Shown here piece after piece: positions 46,330 through 58,917 of a DNA stretch of 64,000 bases. Made by a program: the position numbers and the translations under genes. The stretch spans positions 4,776,501 through 4,840,500 of the forward strand of contig OX419761.1 in assembly GCA_948567375.1 (NCBI GenBank). The letters are read 5' to 3'. The notes beneath the pieces are model-generated. The model ran no database searches and was not told the origin of the DNA. It worked only from the letters and a program-made list of their open reading frames with translations. Origin of the DNA: Lunularia cruciata (lineage: Eukaryota > Streptophyta > Marchantiopsida > Lunulariales > Lunulariaceae). Each line of letters opens with the position of its first letter. Position 1 is the stretch's first letter.

Positions 46330-46775
46330 ACAATTTCAAAACATCATCATGCAAATTCCAAATATACAAGAAGGTGAAGTTTTGGATCAATTTGTGCGAG
46401 GATTGAAGTTATGAACTAAATTGGAGGTGACCATGCAGGAACCACAAAATGTAGAAGAAGCCATGCAATTGGCTGAGCGCTTTGATTCCTTGGTTGCGAC
46501 AACTTGGTCTCGACCTCAACCTACACAAGGTCTACCAGTACACTATGCAAAGGTAGAAGAACCAACACCAATGGAGATTGATGCTATCCAATGAAGACCA
46601 CTTGGTATAGCAAATAGAGAAAGTTTGCAACAAAATGGAGGTTGTTTTTATTGTTGCCAAGTTGGACATCACATTGCTAAATGCCCACTTAGGAATATGC
46701 AACCTTTGCAAGTTGCCCAGATGGAGATTGTGGAACAGAATGATCAGGGAAACGAGGAATCCTAGTAGGAGATTT
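46330..46775 (+). pseudogene. Gag C-terminal part of element C with zinc knuckle
   Basis: Contains QIPNIQEGEVLDQFVRGLK, EPQNVEEAMQLAERFDSL and an intact knuckle CFYCCQVGHHIAKC. Stops occur after VRGLK and after IDAIQ. Confidence 0.82.
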
Positions 46776-46807
46776 TGAGTTGCCTAATGGGAGCTTGATT
46801 AGTTTCA

Positions 46808-47180
46808 ATGGGATTGAAGGTTCGACTTATGCAAGTCATGCAAGGTACGATATCTAATCAGAGTTGTAGGATTTTGGTAGATTCTAGAAGTTCAAAGAAT
46901 TGCATGTCTATGCAAGTAGCAAAGGAATTGGGTATTCCTATCAAGCCAGTGTTTGGAAGTAGTTTGATGATGGCGGATGGTACAAAGGGTTCTGCATTCC
47001 GCACCTCACATCCTGTTACCTTCAAGAGTGGGAAGAAGTATTTGGAGTGTATGAGGTTTGTAGTGGCACCTCTACACTATGATATCATTTGAGGTCTACC
47101 TTGGCTTGAACGTCATAAACTTTAATTTGATTGGACCCGACAACAAATTCAGGTACAATACTAAGGTATGAATTTCTGAT
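46808..47180 (+). pseudogene. Protease of element C
   Basis: Active-site box RILVDSRSSKN has Arg where the Gly of Asp-Ser-Gly belongs, so it would be dead. It is followed by KELGIPIKP, MMADGTKG and, after a TGA at 47090-47092, GLPWLERHK. Confidence 0.82.
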
Positions 47181-47188
47181 TAGGTTGC

Positions 47189-47551
47189 ATGGCACCTCTG
47201 AGTAAGACACCTAAGAATAGTCAGTCCCAAGATGGGAAATTTGTTGAGAAGGTAGCCATAGAGCAAATCTGGAAGGGAGATGAGTCCCAAGATGGGAAGT
47301 TTGCCAAGAAGGCAACCAAGGAGCAAGCTTGGAAGAGAGATGAGTCATTGGAAGGGAAGTTTGTTAGTAAAGCAGCCATAGAGCAAGCTTTGGAGGTAGA
47401 TAAGTATGTATTTATGGTGTGGATCAAGCCGATTGCACAAGAACAATCAAAGGAGGGCCAAGAGCCTCATCAAGCAATGGTTGATCGGATAGTTCAAGAG
47501 TTTGTGGACGTGTTTCCGGATGATCTGCCAAAGGGATTACACTCTGATTGA
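47189..47551 (+). pseudogene. Linker of element C with a triplicated 20-residue repeat
   Basis: Three exact-period 60-bp units (about 47224-47283, 47284-47343, 47344-47403) encode SxxGKF-KA-xEQ-W-xDE type repeats, highly charged. Then comes the pre-RT QEFVDVFPDDLPKG motif. It lies between protease and RT, where chromoviruses have a plain linker. Confidence 0.75.
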
Positions 47552-47554
47552 GGT

Positions 47555-48800
47555 ATGCCCTTCAAGATCAAATTATTGCCATGGAGTACTCCAATGAGTA
47601 GACCAATCTATCGACTCTCACTAAAGGAGTTGGAGGAGTTGCAAACAACACTTACAGAGTTGTTAGAGAAGGATTTCATAGGATATAGTACCTCTCCTTG
47701 GGAAGCACCGGTATTATTTGTTCCAAAGAAGGATGGAGGACTTCATTTCTGTATTGATTACCGTGGGCTCAATAAGCAAACCGTGAAAAATGCATATCCC
47801 TTGCCTCGGATCGATGACTTGCTTGATCAACTAAGTGGATCATGCTACTTTTCCAAGCTGGATCTTTGTAGTGGCTATTGGCAAATTCCTATTGAAGGAA
47901 AGGACGTGCAAAAGACTACATTTTGCACAAGGTATGGGCATTTCAAGTGGAGTGTTCTACCTTTTGGACTCACTAATGCTCCAACAATCTTCATGGCTCA
48001 AATGCATTGGGTGTTGGAGGGACTATTGGATCGGTCCGTGGTGGTGTTCTTGGATGATATCTTAATCTATAGCAAGACAGAGGCAGAACACATGAATCAT
48101 GTGTGAGAAGTCCTAAGATGACTATGATAATGGAAATTTTACTACAAGAAGTCGAAGTGTGCCTTTTGGCAAAAGGAGGTTACCTTCTTGGGTCATAAGA
48201 TCTCATCAGAGGGGATCAAGATGGAAGAAGAGAAGATCAAGGCCATTACTGATTGGTGTACCCCGAAGGATGCTACAAAAGTATGGGCATTCAATGGATT
48301 GGCCAGTTTTTACCGACGGTTCATCCAGTATTGTACTCATGTGGCTACACCATTGACTGACCTCTTGGGAAAGAACTCAAGTTTCTAGTGGACCACCAAG
48401 GATGAAAAAGCATTCCAAAAGTTAAAGCATAAAGTGTCTTCAAGACCCATTCTTCAACCATATGATCCTCAACTACCTTGTGTGGTTGATTTTGATGCTT
48501 CTAATTTTGCAATTGGAGTTGTGTTGCAACAGGAATTCCTAGATGGACTACATCCCATTGCCTTTGTATCTCGCCGACTAAATACAATTGAAGGAAATTA
48601 CTCTGTTTGAGATCAGGAACAACTTGCAATGGTATATGCCACTAAGGTATGGAGACATTACCTCTTGGAGAAACAAGTGGTCATGCAAACTGATCACAAG
48701 CCATTTTTGCAGACCTTATACTTGGAACACATGAAGAGTCAACATCATCAATGAGAAGAGCAACTCTAATTGTTTGACATCAAACTTGAGTACAAACTAG
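47555..48800 (+). pseudogene. Reverse transcriptase and RNase H of element C
   Basis: RT open at 47555-48106 with [33 protein letters not shown] and [11 protein letters not shown]. Beyond 48106 the frame has stops, but VTFLGHKISSEG, ASFYRRFIQ and the RNase H boxes FDASNFAIGVVLQQ and QLAMVYATK are readable up to about 48800. Confidence 0.88.
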
Positions 48801-48843
48801 GTCGGTTCCATGTCATCCCTAATGCTCTACATGACAACCTGAT

Positions 48844-49760
48844 TTGAAGTCTCTTCCTCTCATCACAACGGCAATTACAACGGTGTCAATTGACCCTAAG
48901 GTCCATAATGAGTTTTGGTCAGCTCTACAACAAGATCCCTTCTTCCAAATGGTACATGGTCGTCTGACAATAGGTGACAAGGAGTACAACACCTTCTCCT
49001 TCAAGGAAGGCCTTCTATTCTATGCAGACCGGATCTATGTTCCAGCCAAAGGTGATCTCCGACTTGTGCACCTTCAGGAAGCCCATGATTTGCCAATAGT
49101 TGGTCACATGGGGGTGGACAAGACCTTGGGTACCCTCCAACGCCAATGGTGGTGGCCCAACATGACACGAGATGTTTGAGAGTTTTTTTGATTGTGTGAG
49201 AGTTGTCTATGCAACAAGGCCATTAACCAAAAGCCAAGTGGAATCCTTCAAACCCTTCCCATTCCAACCACCCATCGGGAATATGTGAGCTTAGATCTCA
49301 TCACATCCTTGCCCAAGACACAACAAGGTCACATAGCAATTGTGGTGTTTGTGGATAAGCTTAGTAAGCAAATCCATTTGGCACCAACGGTTGATACTGT
49401 GGATGCTCCAACCTTGGCATAACTCTACTTCAATAATGTATTCAAACATCATGGGATGCCATGTGTACTCATCTTTGACCATGGTCCTTGCTCACCGGAA
49501 AGTTTTGGCAAGCTCTCTTCTAGATACTTGGCACCAAGCTTGCTTTGTCCACAACCTATCATCCTTAAACTGATGGACAAATTGAACGTGCAAATTGCAC
49601 CTTGGAAGATATGCTTCATGCCTTCGTCAACATTCATCATACCAATTGGGATGAATGTCTTGCAGCTACGGAGTTTGCATACAACAATTCTAAACAAGCA
49701 AGCACCGGATTCTCTCCTTTCTTTCTCAATTTTGGCTAAGATCCGCTTCTCCTAGATTCT
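48844..49760 (+). pseudogene. Integrase of element C
   Basis: Zinc module HLQEAHDLPIVGHMGVDKT with CESC, core first Asp in SLDLITSLP and second in IFDHGPCSPESF. The frame is then lost before the Glu region. Several stops (for example 49177-49179). Confidence 0.85.
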
Positions 49761-50049
49761 CTTGTTGCTCCTCCTCCGTCTCAAGTCCCTCATACTTCCA
49801 CCTTCTTGATCACCACATTTGAATCTCTCCAACAAGCCAAATCTCATCTCCTTGTTGCTCAAAATTGAAAAAAACAATATGCAGACAATCATCATCCTGA
49901 TCTCACATTTGAAGTTGGTGATAAAGTTATGCTATCCTCTAGTAATCTACCTCTCCCAGTTGATACCCAAGTTCATAAACTTGCCCCTAATTGGATAGGA
50001 CCTTTTGATGTCACCCAAATTGTCTCTCTTGTTGCTTATTGACTTGCCT

Positions 50050-50330
50050 TGCCTTGTTATATGTGCATCCATCCTATCTTTCATGTTTCCAAGTTCAAAT
50101 CCTTTGATCCTAACCCCTCTTCTTTCTCCTCTTGAGTCTAGCATCCTCCTCCCCCTATCCCTATCAATGATCATGAGGAGTACGAAGTTGATTGTATCTT
50201 TGCACGTCGCCATATCCAACGAGGACACCGCCAACATACGGAGTACAAGGTCCTCTGGAAAAGGTACTCCCTTCATGATGCTACATGGGAACCTTTTTCT
50301 CACCTCTAGAATGCACTGTGGTCTTCTCAC
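50050..50330 (+). pseudogene. Chromodomain of element C
   Basis: HPIFHVSKFKSF followed by EEYEVDCIFARRH, HTEYKVLWKRYPFHDATWEP. It ends at a TAG near 50308, just before a short rearranged segment with direct and inverted repeats. Confidence 0.82.
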
Positions 50331-50344
50331 CTCTAGAATGCACT
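50297..50344. repeat. 21-bp direct repeat pair at the chromodomain end of C
   Basis: TTCTCACCTCTAGAATGCAC(T) occurs at 50297-50317 and 50324-50344, separated by 6 bp. Confidence 0.95.
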
Positions 50345-50388
50345 TTCAAACTTGTGGATGGACGTTCACGTCCATCCACAAGTTTGAA
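50345..50388. repeat. Perfect inverted repeat, 21-bp arms, 2-bp loop
   Basis: Arms 50345-50365 and 50368-50388 are exact complements around a TC loop. They lie directly after the direct repeat pair and are not present at the matching place in C'. Confidence 0.95.
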
Positions 50389-50433
50389 GCTTCAATGGCA
50401 GCGAGGATATCACCAACTAGCGGTGGGAGAATA

Positions 50434-50858
50434 TGTAACAGTATGGAGTTTAGCGACATAGTTAGTAAGGCTAACGAAGTAGAGAATAAGCCAAATTAGC
50501 CTAAAATATTCCAAAAGCATCTAGGAAGCTTCTTGGAAAGCTTCTTGACTAGTTAACTTGTGCTCCAAGCAAGTAGCTTCTAAAAGGAAGCTTCTAGAAG
50601 CTTCTAACTAGCTTAGCTTGCATGCCAAGTAGATGGCTTCTAGAAGGAAGCTTTTTGAGAAACTTCCTAGTTAACTTGGCTTGCACTCTAAGAAAGCGGC
50701 TCAAGGAAGCTTCTTGAGAAGCTTCTCAAAGGCCTTGTATGCTACCTATAAATACCAAAGCCAAAGCTCATGCTAGGCATTTGGAGTTTTCCCTCATTCA
50801 AGTGTCCCAATGTGCGTTTCCATTCTCCTATTTCTCTCCTTGGTCTTGGTCTTTTACA
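50434..50858 (+). repeat. 3' LTR of element C
   Basis: 425 bp, TGTAACAGT...CTTTTACA, preceded by the purine tract GGTGGGAGAATA. TATAAATA box at 50747-50754. Contains many AAGCTTCT repeats. Matches the split 3' LTR of C'. Confidence 0.88.
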
Positions 50859-53800
50859 CCTCCCTTTATTTTTGTTGATGCTTCTTATTATTTGTGTTGG
50901 GTTCCTGAACCTCCTCTCTCACCATTCTTCACACAAGATTGTCTTTATTGCCTCAACTATCTTTGACATCTGACTTTTGACACCTACCTCTGTTGACTTG
51001 ATGTCCATTACGTTACTCCTTCCATTCTTCTTGGATTTGTACCTGATTATTGTCATTTCAATTTTTGGGTATTTGATTACTGTCATGTCAATCTTTTGTC
51101 AAGTGTGGGATTTCCTATAGGGACATCTTTTGTGTTGTTTTTATGGCTAACTTATACCTCTTCATCTATGAAATTGATATACAGACTAGCTGTCCTACAA
51201 GATATTGACCTATTGGGTAAGCTGTCCCAAAGATATGTCAATGAGTTTTTTTTATTGTTGGCTTTGGGCTGTCTAAATTTATGGACTTCACGTACAAGGA
51301 AGACTAATCTTTCCCTTGGCTATCCCATTAGTTAGAATCTTATTGATGAGTTCTTTGTGGTAAAATACCCTCTTCATCTCAATTGAAGTAGGTTTTGCTT
51401 TGTCCTTTAACATGATAAGGACATCCATTGGTTATCATAGCCTTTGCATCTACAAAGATCTAAGAAAATCAATACTTTATAACAAGTGGTGTGCATTAAT
51501 CTAAGCCTACTATTAGTTACACTTGCATCCTTGCTAAAGTTAGTCTCCAAAGCATCTCTTTGTCTAGCTTTTTAAATGCTAACTTGTACTTCTATTCCTT
51601 CTATAAATAGGTTGACACATGGATCCACCTTGCACTATTCTTTTTCTCCTTCACAATCTTTGAGGGCTCTCTAAGCACCTGAGGCAAGCCTTCCTTTAAC
51701 CCTCTCTCCTCCCCTCTCTTCTGCCTTTTGCTTGCTTGGGTCATTGTTTGTTCTTCCCTTGGTAGGTCCACCTTTGGTGCTTGTTTGTTCTGCCTTACTC
51801 TCTTCTCTTAAGCTCTTTGTTTGACACTCAACCAACTTTGCTCATTCATGTGTTTTCCTACTCATTCTTTGTTGTTCTTTGTTAATCTTTGTTGATCTCT
51901 AGTGTAGTCTTATTGTCTTATTCTTGATTTTGCATCATAAGTAAAGTTTGCTAGGTTTTGTTGGTTTGCAATACTAATTGAAGTTTTACTTTCATGAATT
52001 TTCAAGGTATGTCTTGAATCCCTCACACTCTCTTGCTTTCAAACTTGTTTTCTTCCTCTCCTTGTTGACTATTTGTTTTGCTATATTTTGCTTTTTCCTA
52101 CTTTTGGGGAAACTTAAGCTCCACTTGGTTCTACCTATTTCCTTACACTGAATGTTGATTAATTTGAGTGGCATTATTTTGAAGCAACCAAGTTTGCCTT
52201 GGGCACTCTTGAGTTTTTTGAGGAGAAATTTGGTACAAGGGGTACTGACACTTGCTGAGCTACTTCAGCATTGCATGAGGTATTGATGAAGTCACATGTG
52301 TTTTCATGAAGTCTTACTATGGCTGCCTTTTGCTTCCTTAAGTGGTTTAGTTTCTCAAGACTCAAGTGTCCATAGTGATTGCTATGATATACTATATCCG
52401 GTCCTCTTATGCTTTGCTGGTCCTCTAATGCTTTGCTCGTCTTCCCTTGTTCTTTGAGCAATTTCATACTTTTGAGTAATTTCATACTCTACCTAATATA
52501 CCTTCCACAAATTTTGTTTTTTGACTCTCAAATCTTCCTTAATTGGTGATTCCCAAACCGTTACTTGTCTCTTGACTCCTATTTATCTCAATCTTTTTAA
52601 TTTGGCTTGTTTAGGTGCAATTTCTTCTTGTCGTATTTATTTCTCTACTTATGTGAGAGTTTTGTATCCGCTTCTTTGACAGATGCATCTCAGATATATG
52701 TGTTGCTATTAAATAGTTTCCAAGTGACATTTACTTCACCTTTCATTTGATGATGTTTTATCTCTCTATATATACAGGTGTTGCTTACGTTGCTTCCAGG
52801 TTACAATTACTTACGCTTTAATTTGACCAGATGTTCTTTATCTTGTTTACATCACAAATTGTGCATAGCATTAACATTCAATGAGTTTCAGATCCCCCGT
52901 TTGATGAATAGGCTTTTTGTCCTTGTTTCTCTATATCCACTCTTGTGCTATTGTTAATACTAAAGTGGATACTTCACAAGAGTCAATACTATACTCTTGC
53001 GAACATTTGGTCTTGGATACTCGGTATTATACTCCACCGGTAGCCATTGCCATTAATGTTCCCATTGATTGGTCAGAGTTTCTTGTGCTTAGTTACGCTT
53101 AATTTGAGGACCTCATTTTTTGTACTCGCACTTTGCCATTCTTTATTAACTTGCCTTTCACACTTGTCCTTCGGCAGTTCTTCCACCCATCACCCGGTAC
53201 ACAAAGTACCCCGCCCTCTCTCTCATATTTCTCACATCTTATTCTTCATTGAACTTTATTGTTCTTCAATGATGTCTTCCCTTAGTAGTTTTACTATCTT
53301 ATACTTTGGAATGCATCCTCGAGTTACGTTGCTATGTTTTGCTTGCTTTTTGCACGAATTGATATTTTCCTTTCAAGTTTTAGCAAGGTATGTCTCCGGT
53401 CTTCTTTGTTCTTCTGCTCAAGATTTTGCATTGCAGTCCTATTTCTTCTCCTTATAACTATTCTTTCTCTTCAGGTGGGAACTTCAGCTTCAATTGTTCT
53501 AGCCCTTCTTCGGAAATTCAAACCTTTCGTATACTCTGCATTGTTATTACTTTGAACGGCACTTTTGATAGCAATTGACTTTACCTTGGCTCTCATGAGC
53601 TTTCGAATAGAAACTCGGAATGAAAGGTATTGACATTTGCTTAGCTACTTCCTGCGCTACGTTTAGCATTGATGAAGTCGTATGTACTTTTGAGAAGATT
53701 TACTTTAACCGTGTTCTGCTTCCTTCGGCATTGATGAAGTCGAACGTATGTGCTTTTGAGAAGATTTACCATGACCGAGTTCTGTTTTAGCGTTTGAGGA

Positions 53801-56800
53801 CTCATCTGTTCAAAACACATGCTACTACGATGTACTCTATCCAATCTTCTGTAGCTTCGCTTTACTTCCCCTTCTCTTTGGAGCGGTTTCATACTTTACT
53901 CGACTTGTCCTATTCAACTGTCGTTTCATGGCTTCTACGCGATTCCCAGGTTCAAATTTATTTAATCTTTCTCGAGAGTCGATTTCATGGCTTTTACATG
54001 ATTCATGAGCTCAGATTTACTTAATTTTCTTCGATGCATTTGTCTTGTCTTGAGCCGGAGGACTCTTACTCTTGTTCTCTCTAGATACAGTAGTTCGCAT
54101 TCTGAGTTAGTTCTGACTCACCTGGTTTTCTCTGTTGCACCTGGATTTCTCGCTGAGCTACAACCGACCCAGAGAATTCAAGCAACATTCTTCGTGCTTC
54201 ATTTGTCCTTGCCTGAGTAATTAGATATAGTTTCTACAGTAGTTCTATCGATGACTTGGTCATTTGGTGAATTCAACGTTGTAACTCTCACATATGTTGG
54301 TGGTCTATCCAGCTAGTGCGACGATCAGATAGCTATATGGAAGGGGTTTGATAGCAATAATGATGTATTTTGTGCTGGGTTATGGTGCTGTTTGCCACAG
54401 GTCTGCGTTGGACGCATCTCTGGTAGAGCAAATCGAGGAACTTACCGTGGAGATGACTCACGGTGGATAGTTTGATAAGGATGAATTGCGCGTGTTGGGC
54501 GGATCAGTGGGCTTCTGCCTTCAACACAGATTTTAGGATTAGGAACTCCTGAAGTTCTGGATGAGGAATTAGGGTTCCTAAGTTTGTTCGCATCAAAACT
54601 TTTGGATTTTGCTTTCGGTGTTGCATCTTCTTTCTACATATGGCATTTTCTTTCAGCTCTGCTTATTCCTTCCGAGTAGAGAAGGAAGCTTTGTTGAAAC
54701 CACGTCAACTTCTTTACGCCAAGTTTTGGGTGGATCCCATCAGTCTGTAGGGAACTGCAATTCCTTCTCCCGGTTTCAGTCACTTGTATCGCATATCGGA
54801 ACCAGTGAGCCTGGAATTTGCGGAGAGAACTCGGAACTCACATTGATGACAGGTTATCTCAGATTAGTCAAACATGGGGAAATACTTATTTTAGTTTGCG
54901 CCTAGCTATGCTTTTTGAACTCGGAAAGCCATCATTTGGTGGAGGGTTTCTTCGTGGGTACAATCGTGGATACAAAAGTTGGATATACGGAATATCAACT
55001 CAATCGATTTGGACTGAGTTGTCGCTAGCTGGGTGGCAAGGGTAGGCTACGAAGATTGTAGTTAGTTCAGTGATTTCGGAATAACCGGTAGGAAGATAGC
55101 AGTAACCAAAGAAGAGTTCGAGTGTTGGCAGCTCCCTCCCAGAACGAATGGTATTTCTTTCCAGTACCTCTTTGGTCAATTTGACATTCAAGGGACATGG
55201 AACCCATTGGCTGAATAAATTTTCGGAACGCATCAACTGTACGTCGGGGCTTTGTTGCTTAATCAGGTAGGAGGATTAAACGAGAAGCATGAATGCTGAC
55301 TTGAAGTTCACGTTACCAAGGACAGACCGGAATGAGATTCTTGGTTCAATGTTCTCCCATCTTGTCCCGCACTGCGCTCCAATGCCTCTTTGATGACGCT
55401 TACTCGCAAGCATGTCTCACAGTGATGCACATTCAGCATGTTCTGAAGATATGTGAAGTCTTAAGGAGATTGGTGAAGTTACATGAGCTAAACAATGAAA
55501 AGACTTTGACCAAGGTGATACTGGGGTGAAATATTTGGTCGGTATGTTGGTTCAGCTTCACTCCTACTTATCCAGCATTGATTTCCAATTCAATGAATGC
55601 CATTTTTGAGAATGCTACAGGGTACTAAAGGTACAGCAAATTTGAGAAGCAAACATGGTTTGGGTGAGTAACTTGGGGACTGCCGGAACCTAGCAGGGAG
55701 AATAGCAGAACATATCATTAATCAGGGCGGAGAAGGGTGGAGAAGGTTTGTTGTTATTCCTATAAACTTATATCGGTCTCCTTCTGTTCAACGTGCTTGC
55801 CACGATTTTGGTGGCGGAAATGGTAAAATATTTTGAATGGAATGGAAAACCCCTGGTGTCAAACCAGAGCATGGGCCAGAATCCGGCATTGGAATGAAGG
55901 TCCTCAAGCTAGTTCTCTTTCTATCAAAACCGCCTGCAGTAAACAAATTTCAATGCTTAGTGGGATTACGAGAAGAGTAGATCCAGACAGACTTCCCGGA
56001 GCGCTTGGGAGAACCACCTGCAAGTAGTGTTGATTAAGGAGGCATTGGATCGAAATGATGAATTGCCATTCTCTACAGTTTAGTTCTTCAGTTCGCTGCA
56101 ATGCTTCTTTGAGCAATCGGACTTCGTAACATATTTTGATGGATTGTCATTGACAAACTGATTTCTCATTTGTGTCAATGGTTAGACTAGATCCGCTTAT
56201 TTTGATGATGTTGGAGACATTTTGCAGTTCTCTAAATATGAATAGTTTGTGATTAGTACATGGAAGTCTTCCTGGAATACACTAGGACGACTAATTCTGC
56301 AGAGTGATATCTATCCTTCCAGTTGCGGTTTCGATCTAGTGACCGTCGTATTTCAATATTGCCTGGACTGAATTCCGGGATCTGTATGTCCGATTACATA
56401 ACCTTGAAGTAATGACCTAGTTTCTCCAAACACACAGTGTGCAAGTTCCAAGATCGTTCTGAGTCACTAATTTTAGATTCATATTCGTAGATTTAGATGG
56501 AACGGATACAAACTGATGTACACTCAAAGATATCAAAGGAATGGCCCACTGGTTATTGTCTGTAGCGTTGGCTGGTCTGATTGAAATCCCAATATGTACG
56601 AACGGATCATCCTTACTGCTCGGTATACCATCCTAAATCCTCAACACTTGAAACACCGAATGAGCTAGAATGTTCAATTCTATCTCAAGCACCAGCACAT
56701 CAGTTTCAGGCTGAATTTATAGTTATCCCCATACTTGGAACACAGTTCAATATCCTTTCTCCTCTACATGCGCTGTTTATCTGTTACCGTTTACTCGATG

Positions 56801-58674
56801 CATGCTATTGGTATACAAGTGTTGCTCTCTAATTGTTTCTAGAAGGCGTTTACTTCTGCTGACATTCGATCAGTTGTTTACATTTCATCTCCTTTCCCGG
56901 TTTGATACTCATTTCGTCTTGCACATTTTTTGTATTCATTACATATCATGCATCTCATTTGCATTCAATGAGTTCTGGATCTCTCGTTCCTAGAACGGCT
57001 TCTGTCCTCATTTCTCAGTATCCTTTTCCGTACTTCAAATCTATTCAAGCCGGACAACGTATCTGTTGGATTGGTCTACTACACGACTCAACTTGTCAGT
57101 TACTTCGCAGTGTAAAACAGGTCAGTCTAGTCAATCCTTTAAGTCTTCTAAATCTCATCACGAGGATGTAAATCATGGCCACATCACTTGTCTCTACATC
57201 AGTACGTAAATGGTTAAAAACCAGAAATGAGCCACCCATCCTGTACCACATGAGAGCCCCGGTGGTGAGAGGATGCCACCGCCCAAGTAAACTGTACGTG
57301 CTTCATGACGGTCATGAGCAAGGCGATGAGCTGCAATGGGGGAGTAGCTGGAAATACACGTGAAGCTTCAGGGCTTTTGATTAACAGCTGCATATCCGCC
57401 AAAGTAAGAACCTGGTAAGTGTATCAGCAATTGGTGTCATCTGGCTTTTACCTTATTACAGGGAAAGTTGGAGTTGAATTTCCTCACGTTGCGTTCAACC
57501 CAAGAACGTTGACAGAAAACTCGTCCATAAGGTAAACTTGTACCTGGGACAAACCAACGCGGAATTTGGTTGATCTCCACAGGAAAGATGTCTACCCGAC
57601 CAGTAACCAAGCCAAGAGTAGCAAAAGGATTGAGTGACACAGACGACTGTTCTGATTGAACACTATTTAGTCAAGTCGTCCATCACTGTGGAAAGAGAAT
57701 GATGACAACATGTCACATCTTGGGACGTCTAAAGCTTGCAGTTCAACAACCGGATAGGCAAATTTCTTCCTGGAAGTCACCTGTAGCTTTGCTTTCTCCA
57801 GCGTGGATAGTAAGTAGAGCAGAGTAAAATTATCCCCACAAAATATCACCTCCAGAGTCCAGAGGCAGTACCTCGGGGCTTCAGCAGCTTTTGTAGCACA
57901 CATGCCTTCTTTGTCGCTCCAAGTGAAGTCTCTTACATGTTCAGGTTGAATGTTGTCTAAATGAACCGCGTTATCTTTCTGTAGCAGTTTTTGCTATTAC
58001 GGTGGAGTGGGTCATTCAAGACGGACGAGATCCGGGCAGGTTACTCCCAGGTTTTCTCTGCGGTATTCCTGTTCTGTGTTTCGTTGGTTTGTCCGTGGTC
58101 ATTTGTTGTCGTTGTTTTATCCTCTATTTAGTGATTGATGCAGGTTTAAAGGACTGATCTCTCTGCCAACCTGTTCTCATACGTAATCTAAAGAATAAAT
58201 GTCCTCTTTCACTTAATCAACTCAAAAACATATGCTGGCGAGATGTACGGGTACAGGTTTTTGTTCGCATCAAAGGATTTTATGAAAGTTTCTTGACATC
58301 AAATTGCCATATGAGCCAGAAATCTACAGTGTTCCTGGTAGATACATTTAATTGATGTAACAGGAGCCCGATTACACTGCAAGTGAGTTATAGAAGGTGA
58401 ACGAGATTTTTACATTCCATTGGGCCGCTGGAGCATCCAAAGAATTTTGGAGGTGAATTAAAAAACAAAGCATGCATACTGAAACAACGGTGGTCCTCGT
58501 TGATAACGTTCATCTGTTTGGTCATCATCTAGGTGAGATCTGCTCAAACACGTGCTTGCACCATGCCAAGCTCTCGTTCTAAGACGCTGGACACATTCCT
58601 ATTGAATACTACTTCTCTTCTGAAGTTCTAGCTTTACGTACTCTCCCGTCACCATCAGTTGCCGTGCTTACTGG
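50859..58674. other. Intergenic with old internal similarity, no gene recognised
   Basis: No open frame with a known domain; the longest is 136 codons at 53047-53457 and unrecognised. There are signs of ancient duplication. A TTGATGAAGTC unit is tandem at 53666-53789, with a relative at about 52280-52341. The ATTCAATGAGTT-CAGATC segment near 52880 is echoed near 56965. Pyrimidine-rich on the plus strand over 51-54 kb. Confidence 0.5.
53666..53789. repeat. Tandem duplication, two units of about 62 bp
   Basis: Units 53666-53727 and 53728-53789 both start GCATTGATGAAGTCG and share TTTTGAGAAGATTTAC and a GTTCTG end. Confidence 0.88.
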
Positions 58675-58682
58675 TATAAAAA
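58675..58682 (+). promoter_or_regulatory. TATA box of FTR1 copy 1
   Basis: TATAAAAA in the context CTGGTATAAAAAGTGT, about 240 bp before the start codon. The same context occurs before FTR1 copy 2 (63618-63633). Confidence 0.75.
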
Positions 58683-58917
58683 GTGTGTTCTTCTTAAATC
58701 AATATCACCGAGCTCGAGTCTTATCTTACGGCAGTATTCATTCTTAATGCTCATCCTAGTGATATCAGACGGTTGAATCAGAGGAAGTCAGAATTGCTAC
58801 TTCACTACCAGATTTAGTTGCAGGCATAGCTCAACAAACTGCAATCTGCAGCAGAGCATTAATTAACTGCGATAACTCCAACTTTGAGTGGTTTGAATTA
58901 GCCGAAGATAAACCAAA

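Larger units (their letters stand above)
46320..50858 (+). mobile_element. Element C: 5'-truncated Ty3/gypsy chromovirus with 3' LTR
   Basis: Begins in the middle of gag at the junction with A' and has no 5' LTR. Order: gag C-terminal part, zinc knuckle, protease, RT, RNase H, integrase, chromodomain, 3' LTR (50434-50858). Many stops and small indels throughout. C' at 8214-19960 is a relative in the opposite orientation. Confidence 0.88.
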
